A program made the translations under genes and the position numbers. Shown here piece by piece: positions 1 to 8,457 of a stretch of 64,000 nt of DNA (position 1 is its first letter; every line of letters begins with the position of its first letter). The stretch comes from CANMXU01 sp052030545 (GTDB taxonomy: Bacteria > Pseudomonadota > Gammaproteobacteria > Enterobacterales > Alteromonadaceae). Where the stretch lies: positions 62,001 through 126,000 of the forward strand of contig NZ_JBPDIH010000001.1 in the NCBI RefSeq assembly GCF_052030545.1, read 5' to 3'. Below the pieces are notes generated by a model. That model made no database searches, was not told where the DNA came from, and was given only the letters and a program-made list of their open reading frames with translations.

Positions 1-79
1 TTTTAATGTCTATTTAATTGAATAACTAATCTAATAATTAAACGAATAACTAAACCCAAAGGTCAAAGGAATAAGCTAA

Positions 80-730
80 ATGGCAACATCCACTGTTAAG
101 CAAAATGATAAAGCCATTCTTTATTATGTGCACGATCCAATGTGCAGTTGGTGTTGGGGTTATCGCAGTACTTGGCAATTGTTGCAACAGCAATTAACCA
201 AGCAATTAGGCGAACAAGTTGACATTCAATACAGTCTAGGGGGTTTAGCGCCAGACAGTAATGCGCCTATGCCTGAAAATATGCAGCAATTTTTGCAGCA
301 AACTTGGCGAAAAATAGCGAATCAATTAGGCACTGAGTTTAATTTTGACTTTTGGCATGAGTGTCAGCCAAAGCGGTCAACCTATCCGGCTTGTCGTGCG
401 GTGTTAATTGCTAAAGAGCATGGCCTAGAGCAAGAGATGATTTTCGCCATTCAACAAGCTTATTATTTACAGGCGAAAAACCCGTCTGAAGCCCATACGT
501 TAGTGTCATTAGCAAAAGCGATTGGTTTAAATGGTGAAATGTTTTCCACTGCTTTAGCCAGCGAACGCATCAATAACCGTTTGATGAGCGAAATTAGCCA
601 AGTAAGAAGTTTGCCAATTAACGGCTTTCCTTCATTAGTTTTGTTCGTTGATGGTCAAAACATTGCCATAACGCTTGATTATCAGTATTGGCAAACTAGC
701 TTTGCACAAATTAAGAATGCGTTAAGTTAA
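80..730 (+). CDS. DsbA-family thioredoxin-fold protein
   Basis: A 216-residue protein with a CSWC dithiol motif (within MCSWCWGYR, residues 21-29) close to the N terminus, followed by a long helical insertion. This is the layout of DSBA/FrnE-like thioredoxin-fold oxidoreductases. A typical cis-Pro segment is visible near the C terminus (INGFPSLVLF). No signal peptide is seen, so it probably acts in the cytoplasm rather than as periplasmic DsbA. The substrate is unknown. ATG start behind a GGAATAA element. It stands alone ahead of a NUDIX gene. Confidence 0.85.
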   Translation: MATSTVKQNDKAILYYVHDPMCSWCWGYRSTWQLLQQQLTKQLGEQVDIQYSLGGLAPDSNAPMPENMQQFLQQTWRKIANQLGTEFNFDFWHECQPKRSTYPACRAVLIAKEHGLEQEMIFAIQQAYYLQAKNPSEAHTLVSLAKAIGLNGEMFSTALASERINNRLMSEISQVRSLPINGFPSLVLFVDGQNIAITLDYQYWQTSFAQIKNALS

Positions 731-834
731 GCTTTTTTTGAGCGAAATTTAAATACCCTAATGGCAGATTGCACTCTGCACTTTACACCCTATAATGGGG
801 CGCTCCAAAATATCTTCATGCAAAAGCTCTAGTT

Positions 835-1353
835 ATGCGTTTATTAAAGTCGACCATTCATCCTGATATTACCGATATGTCAGCCACAACATTCACACGA
901 AAAGCAACCCGTGCGATTGTACTCAATGGCGACAATATTTTATTGCTTTATACCAAACGTTATCACGACTATAGCTTGCCTGGTGGCGGTGTAGATAACG
1001 GGGAAAGCATAACTGACGGCTTAGTGCGCGAGTTAAAAGAAGAAACAGGGGCGCACAATGTGCAAGACATACAAGCTTTTGGCTTGTATGAAGAATATCG
1101 ACCTTGGCACAAGCCAGGTTTTGATATTGTGCACATGCAGTCTTACTGTTTTGTTTGTTCTATTGATGACGAGTTATTAGCGCCAGAGCTTGAAGCGCAT
1201 GAAATAGACAATGGCATGCATCCAACGTGGATTAATATTCATCAAGCCATCAGTCACAACGAGCATACCATTGCTAACAGCAGTAAAAAGGGCTTGTCGA
1301 TAGAACGGGAAACATACTTATTAAAACGCATTGTTGACGAATTAGTGAATTAA
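835..1353 (+). CDS. NUDIX hydrolase
   Basis: A 172-residue protein with a complete Nudix box (GX5EX7REUXEEXGU) at about residues 51-73: GGVDNGES, then RELKEETGA. The Glu residues that bind the divalent metal are all present. It should hydrolyse a nucleoside diphosphate linked to another group; the exact substrate cannot be read from the sequence. An internal ATG at 874 just before the conserved domain (MSATTFTRK) is an alternative start, since neither has a strong ribosome binding site. No obvious operon partner. Confidence 0.85.
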   Translation: MRLLKSTIHPDITDMSATTFTRKATRAIVLNGDNILLLYTKRYHDYSLPGGGVDNGESITDGLVRELKEETGAHNVQDIQAFGLYEEYRPWHKPGFDIVHMQSYCFVCSIDDELLAPELEAHEIDNGMHPTWINIHQAISHNEHTIANSSKKGLSIERETYLLKRIVDELVN

Positions 1354-1469
1354 ATTAAAAGAGAACGCCTTAATTAAGTTGTGCTTTTGTTAAAAAAGCA
1401 TAAAATTAACTGGTCTGCGAGTATTAGCTAGTGCCTAGCTAAGTTGTTTGTTAAAACGAATTGGAACCT

Positions 1470-1973
1470 ATGTTGAAGTCGTTATCTAAAGTCATCATCG
1501 TGATCACTATGCTTATTGCCTTTGTTGGCCAAGCATTCGCGTATTCGATGATGTCTTGTAGCCACAGTGGTTCTGATAACGGTGGTTTTGATAACAGTAG
1601 TGTTGCTAATGGTGGGCATGCCGGTATGGTGCACGTCGAAATGAACCACGCTAATATGAGCCATGCTCAACATGCTCAACATGCTCAACATGCTAATATG
1701 AGCCATGATCAACACGCCAATATGGCGCATGCTGATACCATGACCTCAAAAATCGCCTCAACACCTGATAATCAACAGACAATGGCTAGCAGTCAACACA
1801 ATGACTGCTGTGACGCCGATTGCTCAACCAGTGTTTGTGCAAGCTTTTCAGTGCTTTCATCCCATGTGTTATTGGCGACTGATTATAGCGAACATCACGC
1901 TATTTCAAGCTTAATCTTTTCAGTACAAAGCTCTTTTGTAACCTCTTTATATCGTCCACCGATAATTGCTTAA
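1470..1973 (+). CDS. Exported His/Met/Cys-rich protein, probably copper-binding (CopL-like?)
   Basis: A 167-residue protein starting at ATG 1470 (the frame also has a TTG at 1461). Residues 1-25 form a signal peptide ending in QAFA. The mature part is a low-complexity His-Met region containing HAQ repeats and the groups NMSH and NMAH. A Cys cluster (NDCCDADCSTSVC) follows, then a hydrophobic C-terminal stretch. His/Met-rich exported proteins upstream of Cus-type efflux genes usually bind copper or silver. The Cys cluster resembles that of CopL-like copper proteins, but family membership is not certain. It lies directly upstream of the CusCBA-like genes and probably belongs to that metal-resistance unit. 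Confidence 0.7.
   Translation: MLKSLSKVIIVITMLIAFVGQAFAYSMMSCSHSGSDNGGFDNSSVANGGHAGMVHVEMNHANMSHAQHAQHAQHANMSHDQHANMAHADTMTSKIASTPDNQQTMASSQHNDCCDADCSTSVCASFSVLSSHVLLATDYSEHHAISSLIFSVQSSFVTSLYRPPIIA
1662..1697 (+). repeat. 9-bp tandem repeats encoding HAQ units
   Basis: CATGCTCAA is present three times in tandem (1662-1688) and is followed by a CATGCTAAT variant. The flanking segment CTAATATGAGCCATG occurs both before (about 1650) and after (about 1693) the array. The repeats stay in frame and encode His-Ala-Gln units of the metal-binding region, so copy-number change would vary the number of His ligands without a frameshift. Confidence 0.85.
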
Positions 1974-2108
1974 CACAAGATAAGTGCGTCTAAAATTCAG
2001 GCACTTACACCATCTTAATTAACTTTCTTTTTTACTAAATTCCTTAGCAATTAAGCTTTGCTAGGGATATTCCAACGGTGTTGGAAGCAAATTGTGTTGT
2101 TTAAAATT

Positions 2109-3503
2109 ATGAAAAATATCATTTATTACGCTTATCCGCAGGCAAGCTATCTTGCCCGTTTGGTTATTCTTGTTTTAGCTTTTATCGCTTCTGTGCCGGT
2201 ATTTGCTCAGCCAATAATTTCATTACAGCAAGCGATTAATCTTGCCCATGCCAACGATCCTTGGCTACACGGCAGTGAATTACAACAGTCCGCGCAAGAG
2301 GCGAAAAGCATTGCCGCGGCAACGTTTGCTGATCCGAAAGTCAGTTTGACCTTGGCGAATGTGCCGGCCGATAGTTGGGATCTCAATCAAGAGGCGATGA
2401 GTCAGGTTAAGCTTGGTATCTCGCAGCAATTTCCCCGTGGCGATGTTTTAGCAATTAAGCAATCAAAACTTAAATTAGCTGCCAGTAAATATCCGCTTTT
2501 ACGTGCGCAGCGAAAAGCTAAGTTAACTGCTGAAATTTCGCAACTTTGGCTAGATGCATTTTTAGCTCAGCAAACGATTGCGCTGATAAATAAAGATAAA
2601 ACGCTTTTTGAACAACTCGTTGAAGTGGCGACAGCTGGTTATTCATCAACGCTTGCTAGCGCTAAACAACAAGATGTTATTCGCGCGCAACTTGAACTTA
2701 TTCAACTCGATGATAGGTTAACGGTTCAACGCCAAAAACTTAAAACTACACTGGCGCAGTTAAATGAGTGGTTACATGTTTATCAAGGCGAATCTGGAGA
2801 ATATTCGATAGATTTTGACGCTCAACCGCAAGAGTTTAAGGTCTCGTCAACGCTACCTACACTGAGTCTTAGTCACGGATTTTTACTAACCAAAGCACAT
2901 TATTCCCGTAACGAAATTGCGCAAGCACTAGCGAAACATCCTGCGGTACTCGCCATCGATATAAAACAAGATATCGCCAAAAAAGACCTTGCCTTAGCAA
3001 ATGAACAATACAAACCTCAATGGGGCATGAGCGCCAGTTACGCTCTAAGAAACGATACTCCCGCGGGCGATGATCGCGCGGATTTATTTTCGTTAGGGCT
3101 AACCTTTGATATGCCAATATTTAAAGAAAATCGCCAAGATAAATGGGTCAGTGCATCTTATGCTCAAGCCCAAGCCGTTAAAACTGAAAAGCTATTAGTG
3201 ATTAAAAATATGCTGGCAAGTGTCGAAAAAGAAATAAGTCAGCTGCGCTATTTGTCGAAACGCCAAGCGCTTTATCAACAACAGTTAATTCAACAAACTC
3301 ATCAACAAGCCGAAGCGTCGCTTACCGCTTATACCAACGACACGGGTGATTTTTCTGACGTGGTTCGTGCGCGCATTGTTGAGTTAAATACCGCAATTTC
3401 AGCGCTTGAGATAAAAGTGAATGCCTTAAAAACGGTGGCACGTATTAACTACTTTTTTACTAAAGCACAGCGTCAATCTATGACGTTACAAGGAGAAAAC
3501 TAA
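2109..3503 (+). CDS. TolC-family outer-membrane channel of heavy-metal efflux system (CusC-like)
   Basis: The 464-residue form starts at ATG 2109; an upstream TTG at 2058 would add 17 residues that do not look like a signal. Residues 1-34 form a signal peptide ending VFAQ. The rest has the TolC/OEP pattern of two repeated helical segments with heptad-rich sequence (SLQQAINLAHANDPWL; then the ALAKHPAVLAIDIKQDIAKKD region). It forms the outer-membrane exit duct for the adjacent RND pump. The stop codon overlaps the next start (TAATG), indicating translational coupling with the CusB-like gene. Confidence 0.9.
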   Translation: MKNIIYYAYPQASYLARLVILVLAFIASVPVFAQPIISLQQAINLAHANDPWLHGSELQQSAQEAKSIAAATFADPKVSLTLANVPADSWDLNQEAMSQVKLGISQQFPRGDVLAIKQSKLKLAASKYPLLRAQRKAKLTAEISQLWLDAFLAQQTIALINKDKTLFEQLVEVATAGYSSTLASAKQQDVIRAQLELIQLDDRLTVQRQKLKTTLAQLNEWLHVYQGESGEYSIDFDAQPQEFKVSSTLPTLSLSHGFLLTKAHYSRNEIAQALAKHPAVLAIDIKQDIAKKDLALANEQYKPQWGMSASYALRNDTPAGDDRADLFSLGLTFDMPIFKENRQDKWVSASYAQAQAVKTEKLLVIKNMLASVEKEISQLRYLSKRQALYQQQLIQQTHQQAEASLTAYTNDTGDFSDVVRARIVELNTAISALEIKVNALKTVARINYFFTKAQRQSMTLQGEN

Positions 3504-5107
3504 TGACAACCTTGACTAAAACTTTGACCAAACATTTGCTCACTTTGTTATTAGGCATCGCAATTGGCGCTGGCATTCTCTTTATTGTTCAATTAAATAG
3601 TGTCGAGCCGATAGAGCAGAACAATGATCAACAAAAGCCACTTTATTGGGTTGCTCCTATGGACGATAACTATCGTCGAGACAAGCCGGGTAAATCGCCT
3701 ATGGGCATGGATCTTGTGCCGGTTTATCAGCAATCACAATCGACTCAATCAAGCGAGCAGGGCGTGGTACGCATAGCGCCGCATGTGGTAAATAATTTAG
3801 GGGTAAGAACTGCCAAAGTTGCCGAAACGTCAATGCATACCCGTATTTTTACTGTCGGTTATGTGCAATACGATGAAGATAAATTGGTGCATATTCATCC
3901 TAGGGTTGATGGCTGGGTTGAGCAGCTATTTGTCAAAGCATCGGGCGACCCGGTTGAAAAAGATCAACCGCTATATACGCTTTATTCCCCTGAGTTGGTT
4001 AATGCGCAAGAAGAGTTACTGATCGCTATAAAACGTAAAAACAAAACCTTAATCGTTGCAGCAAGAGAAAGATTGCAAGCGCTGCAACTGCCGTTATCTT
4101 TTATCAAGCGTTTGGAAAAGTCCCAAAAGGTACAACAAACCGTCACCTTTTATGCACCGCAATCAGGTGTTATTAACGGCCTTAAAATACGCGAAGGTTT
4201 TTTTGTTAAACCAGGCAATACCTTAATGAGCATCGCTCAGCTCGACCAAGTGTGGGTTGAAGCTGAAGTGTTTGAGCGTGACGCCATTTTAGTTAAAGCA
4301 GGCTTACCTGTGGTGATGAGCCTAGACTATTTGCCCGGTCAGCAATGGCAAGGTCAAGTGGATTATGTTTATCCAACGCTGAACCCTCAAACACGTACAC
4401 TGCGTATTCGCTTAAAGTTTGCTAACCCCGAGCTAACACTAAAACCGAATATGTTTGCGCAAGTGATAATTCACGCCAACTCGATTGATGATGCGTTGCT
4501 GGTGCCAAAAGAGTCGGTGATTCGAACAGGTAAACAAGACCGAGTGGTGCTTGCGCTAGGAGAAGGGCAATTTAAGTCAGTTGAAGTGGCAATTGGCAGA
4601 GTTAACCATGATCATATCGAAATACTCAATGGCGTAAACGAAGGCGATGTTGTTGTGACCTCGGCGCAATTTCTTATTGATTCTGAGTCGAGCAAAAGTT
4701 CAGATTTTCGCCGTATTAATAGCGCGCCGGCGGAAGAAAATCATTTGATGCAACACAGAGATGATCATCAAAAAATGAGTGAAAAAAGTGACGTATCAAC
4801 AGCGCAAGTCAACGGTGTTATCAATGCAGTTGATAGTGAAAACCGCGTTCTCACCATTAGTCGAGAAGCGATTGAAAAGTGGCAACGACCGGCAGCAACG
4901 ATGGACTTTTTAGTTGCTAAGCATATTGACCTAAACGCGCTTGCTGTTGGTATGAATATTAACTTTGTCTTTGAAGTACACGACGATTTAGTTGTGGTCG
5001 AGCTTAAGGTGATGAGTGCGTTAGATAAGGCATCCAATTCAGTGACAAAATCAGTTTCAAGTTCAGCGCCAACTTCTGCGCCAGTTCCGCAACATGCGCA
5101 CCATTAA
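3503..5107 (+). CDS. Periplasmic adaptor of heavy-metal RND efflux, with metal-binding head and CusF-like tail (CusB-like)
   Basis: A 534-residue membrane-fusion protein. An N-terminal anchor or signal (about residues 12-30) is followed by a short heavy-metal-binding domain (YWVAPMDDNYRRDKPGKSP then MGMDLVPVY). Next come the barrel-sandwich and beta-barrel segments of an RND adaptor. From about residue 430 there is a CusF-like domain with the conserved Trp and Met of the Cu(I)/Ag(I) site (KWQRPAATMDF). The fusion of CusB and CusF functions in one chain is known from other marine bacteria. The C terminus ends in a His-rich tail (PQHAHH). It overlaps the CusC-like gene by one base, and 13 nt separate it from the pump gene. 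Confidence 0.93.
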   Translation: MTTLTKTLTKHLLTLLLGIAIGAGILFIVQLNSVEPIEQNNDQQKPLYWVAPMDDNYRRDKPGKSPMGMDLVPVYQQSQSTQSSEQGVVRIAPHVVNNLGVRTAKVAETSMHTRIFTVGYVQYDEDKLVHIHPRVDGWVEQLFVKASGDPVEKDQPLYTLYSPELVNAQEELLIAIKRKNKTLIVAARERLQALQLPLSFIKRLEKSQKVQQTVTFYAPQSGVINGLKIREGFFVKPGNTLMSIAQLDQVWVEAEVFERDAILVKAGLPVVMSLDYLPGQQWQGQVDYVYPTLNPQTRTLRIRLKFANPELTLKPNMFAQVIIHANSIDDALLVPKESVIRTGKQDRVVLALGEGQFKSVEVAIGRVNHDHIEILNGVNEGDVVVTSAQFLIDSESSKSSDFRRINSAPAEENHLMQHRDDHQKMSEKSDVSTAQVNGVINAVDSENRVLTISREAIEKWQRPAATMDFLVAKHIDLNALAVGMNINFVFEVHDDLVVVELKVMSALDKASNSVTKSVSSSAPTSAPVPQHAHH

Positions 5108-5120
5108 ATAGGAGGTTAAT

Positions 5121-8100
5121 ATGATTAAAGCGATTATCAAGTGGTCAATCCTAAACCGCCTATTTGTCTTGATGGCGACCTTATTTGTCGTGCTCTCTGG
5201 TGCTTATTCATTAAAAAATACGCCAATTGATGCCTTGCCTGATTTATCTGATGTGCAAGTGATCATTAAAACTAACTATCCCGGTCAAGCGCCACAAGTG
5301 GTACAAGATCAGGTGACTTACCCCTTAACTACGGCAATGTTGTCGGTACCTGGTGCGGTTACGGTGCGTGGTTATTCATTCTTTGGTGATTCTTTTGTTT
5401 ATGTGATATTTGACCAAGGCACAGATCTTTATTGGGCACGTAGTCGGGTATTAGAGTATTTAAGCCAAGTGGCGCCAAGTTTACCGGCCAATGCCCGCCC
5501 ACAGCTAGGACCAGATGCAACCGGTGTTGGTTGGATTTACCTCTACTCACTGATTGATAAAACCGGTAATTTAGACATTAGTCAGTTACGTAGTATTCAA
5601 GACTGGTTTTTAAAATATGAATTGCAAATGGTTGATGGCGTTTCAGAAGTTGCCGCAATTGGCGGCATGGTTAAGCAATACCAAGTGCAAGTTGACCCCG
5701 ACAAGCTAAGTGCTTACGGCGTGCCGTTAAGCCATATTCAAACGGCCTTAAAACAAGGCAATCAAGAAACCGGTGCCTCGGTTGTTGAAATGGCAGAGGC
5801 TGAATATATGGTCACCGCCTCGGGTTATATCAAAAGCATTGAAGATATTGAGTCGATCCCCCTTGGGCTTAATGAACAAGGCACGCCACTGACAATCGGC
5901 GATTTGGCGCAAGTCAGTTTAGGTCCGCAAATGCGACGTGGCATTGCCGAATTAAATGGCGAAGGCGAAGTTGTTGGCGGTGTGGTAATTATGCGCTCGG
6001 GTGAAAATGCGGAAAAAACTATCACTGGCGTAAAAGAAAAACTTGAGCAACTTAAAAAAGGCCTGCCTGGCGGTGTTGAAGTTGTGCCGGTTTATGATCG
6101 CTCGAACCTAATCGCCTCATCAGTGAATAATTTATGGCAAAAACTATTTGAAGAATTTGTGGTGGTGGCTTTAGTTTGTGTGGTCTTTCTTTTTCATATT
6201 CGCTCGTCATTGGTGGCAATTATTAGCTTACCGGTTGGCATATTAGCGGCGTTTACGGTTATGCATATGCAGGGCATAAATGCCAACATTATGTCGCTTG
6301 GCGGTATTGCAATTGCCATTGGCGCTATGGTTGATGGCGCCATTGTAATGATTGAAAATATGCACAAGCATATGGAAAAAACGCCACTGACGAAAGAAAA
6401 CCGTTGGCAAATTGTTAGTGACTCTGCCTGTGAAGTGGGTCCGGCTTTGTTCTTCTCGTTATTAATTATTACCGTGTCTTTTTTACCGGTATTTACCTTA
6501 GAAGCGCAAGAAGGAAAAATGTTCTCGCCGCTGGCGTTTACTAAAACCTATGCGATGGCAGCTGCTGCTGCATTGGCGATAACCTTAGTGCCTGTACTTA
6601 TGGGCTATTTTATACGTGGCAATGTACGTCCAGAGCAGAAAAACCCAGTCAACAAAGCATTAACGTCACTGTATTTACCGGTATTAAAACGCGTACTGAA
6701 GTTCCCAAAAAGCACGTTAGCGGCTGCGGTAGTCATCACTTTAGTGGGTTTTTGGCCAATAAATAAAATTGGCAGTGAGTTTATTCCGCCACTTGATGAA
6801 GGCGATCTGATGTACATGCCGACCACGTATCCGGGCATTTCTATCGGTAAAGCGCGAGAGTTATTGCAGCAAACCGATAAACTCATTAAAACCATACCTG
6901 AGGTGGAAACCGTTTTTGGCAAAGTGGGGCGCGCTGAAACGGCAACCGATCCTGCGCCATTAACCATGATCGAAACCTTTATTCAATTAAAGCCTCAAAG
7001 TGAATGGCGCGAGGGCGTTACTACCGAAAGTTTAAAACATGAATTAGACCAATTGGTTAAATTTCCAGGGGTGAGTAATGCTTGGGTTATGCCAATAAAA
7101 ACACGTATTGATATGTTAGCTACCGGTATTAAAACGCCGGTCGGTATTAAAATTGCGGGCGCAGACTTGGAAGTGATCCAAGATATCGGTCAGCAGTTAG
7201 AAAATTTATTGCCGCAGGTAAAAGGTACTGCCTCGGTGTATTCAGAGCGTGTTGCCGGTGGTCGCTATCTAAAAGTTGATATTCAAAGGCAAAAAGCCGC
7301 ACGTTACGGGTTAAATATTGCAGATATTCAACAAGTGGTTGCCTCTGCTATCGGCGGTATGAATGTTACTCAAACGGTGGAAGGGCAAGAGCGTTATCCG
7401 GTTAACTTACGTTACCCGCAAGATTATCGAGACTCGCCAGAAAAGCTGTCAAAACTGCCAATTGTCACGCCAAACGGTATGCGCATTGCTTTGGCTGATG
7501 TCGCGGATGTGTTTATTGAAGATGGACCACCGGGGATTAAAAGTGAAAACGCGCGTATTAATGGCTGGGTATTTGTTGATATTGAGGGCGTAGATGTTGG
7601 CAGTTATGTTGAAAGTGCTCAGCTGTTGGTTGCTGAGCAACTGTTATTGCCGGCGGGATATTCTGTTGCTTGGTCAGGGCAATATGAATATATGCTTAGA
7701 GCCAAAGACAAGTTAACTTACGTGATCCCACTGACGTTGCTCATTATTATGGTACTGCTTTATTTAAATTTCAGAAATTTTGTTGAGGTTGGCATTATCA
7801 TGGGCACGTTGCCATTAGCCATGGTTGGTAGTATTTGGTTAATGTATTTACAAGGCTTTAATTTCTCGGTTGCAGTTGGGGTTGGTTTTATTGCGTTAGC
7901 AGGCGTTGCGGTTGAAATAGGGGTGATCATGCTGGTTTATTTAAACCAAGCGATTGCGGTAATGCACGCTAAGTGCGCGGCAAATAATAGCAAGCCAACC
8001 AAGGATGATTTTGCTCAAGCAATATTAACCGGCGCAGGAATGCGTGTAAGACCGGTAATGATGACCGCAGGTTCGATAATCATTGGTTTGTTGCCAATAT

Positions 8101-8249
8101 TATATGGCACAGGAACCGGTTCAGAAGTCATGAGCCGCATCGCTGCGCCTATGGTTGGCGGTATGGCGAGTGCAGTTGTACTGACGTTAGTGGTATTGCC
8201 AGCGGTATTTTATTTATTGCGCTGCTCAACATACAGGGATAAGCCGTAA
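5121..8249 (+). CDS. cusA: Cu(I)/Ag(I)-type RND efflux pump inner-membrane subunit
   Basis: A 1042-residue HME-RND transporter, full length, with a strong AGGAGG site 5-10 nt before the ATG. TM4 carries the proton-relay segment IAIAIGAMVDGAIVMIEN. The three Met residues known from CusA to conduct monovalent metal appear to be present, in the contexts GDLMYMPTTYPG, APLTMIETF and TRIDMLATGIKTP. This supports Cu(I)/Ag(I) rather than Zn/Co/Ni as substrate. Last gene of the efflux unit. No two-component regulator (CusRS) is adjacent. The stop codon lies inside the first units of a heptamer array. Confidence 0.95.
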   Translation: MIKAIIKWSILNRLFVLMATLFVVLSGAYSLKNTPIDALPDLSDVQVIIKTNYPGQAPQVVQDQVTYPLTTAMLSVPGAVTVRGYSFFGDSFVYVIFDQGTDLYWARSRVLEYLSQVAPSLPANARPQLGPDATGVGWIYLYSLIDKTGNLDISQLRSIQDWFLKYELQMVDGVSEVAAIGGMVKQYQVQVDPDKLSAYGVPLSHIQTALKQGNQETGASVVEMAEAEYMVTASGYIKSIEDIESIPLGLNEQGTPLTIGDLAQVSLGPQMRRGIAELNGEGEVVGGVVIMRSGENAEKTITGVKEKLEQLKKGLPGGVEVVPVYDRSNLIASSVNNLWQKLFEEFVVVALVCVVFLFHIRSSLVAIISLPVGILAAFTVMHMQGINANIMSLGGIAIAIGAMVDGAIVMIENMHKHMEKTPLTKENRWQIVSDSACEVGPALFFSLLIITVSFLPVFTLEAQEGKMFSPLAFTKTYAMAAAAALAITLVPVLMGYFIRGNVRPEQKNPVNKALTSLYLPVLKRVLKFPKSTLAAAVVITLVGFWPINKIGSEFIPPLDEGDLMYMPTTYPGISIGKARELLQQTDKLIKTIPEVETVFGKVGRAETATDPAPLTMIETFIQLKPQSEWREGVTTESLKHELDQLVKFPGVSNAWVMPIKTRIDMLATGIKTPVGIKIAGADLEVIQDIGQQLENLLPQVKGTASVYSERVAGGRYLKVDIQRQKAARYGLNIADIQQVVASAIGGMNVTQTVEGQERYPVNLRYPQDYRDSPEKLSKLPIVTPNGMRIALADVADVFIEDGPPGIKSENARINGWVFVDIEGVDVGSYVESAQLLVAEQLLLPAGYSVAWSGQYEYMLRAKDKLTYVIPLTLLIIMVLLYLNFRNFVEVGIIMGTLPLAMVGSIWLMYLQGFNFSVAVGVGFIALAGVAVEIGVIMLVYLNQAIAVMHAKCAANNSKPTKDDFAQAILTGAGMRVRPVMMTAGSIIIGLLPILYGTGTGSEVMSRIAAPMVGGMASAVVLTLVVLPAVFYLLRCSTYRDKP

Positions 8250-8450
8250 GCTAGAAGCTACAAGGGACTAGCGGCAAGTAGCAAGCTATAAGAGACAAGT
8301 TAAAAGCGGCAAGAGGCAAACGGCAAGAGGCAAACGGTAAGAGGCAAACGGTAAGAGGCAAACGGTAAGAGGCAAGCGGTAAGGGACAAGTTAAAAGCGG
8401 CAAGAAACAAGCTGCAAGAGACAAGAATCAAGCTATAAGAGAAAAGCTTG
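8241..8450. repeat. Heptamer array, 30 units of AAGnnnn in strict 7-bp register
   Basis: From 8241 (inside the last two codons of the pump gene) to 8450 the sequence divides into 30 consecutive 7-mers. Nearly all begin AAG (a few AAA, one TAG): AAGCTAG, AAGCTAC, AAGGGAC ... AAGCTTG. The middle (8311-8380) is a higher-order 14-bp repeat of AAGAGGC+AAACGGT, about five copies. There is no coding potential. It fills the gap between convergent genes. Confidence 0.92.
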
Positions 8451-8457
8451 GGCAATG

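Noticed and set aside
1482..1730. Minus-strand ORF of 82 aa opposite the His/Met-rich gene
   Set aside because: It is the mirror of the CAT/ATG tandem repeats, lacks a ribosome site and has improbable Met/Ser-Leu repeats.
8314..8383. Possible CRISPR-like array
   Set aside because: Units are 7/14 bp without unique spacers of 30 bp and no cas genes are near; it is part of the heptamer array.
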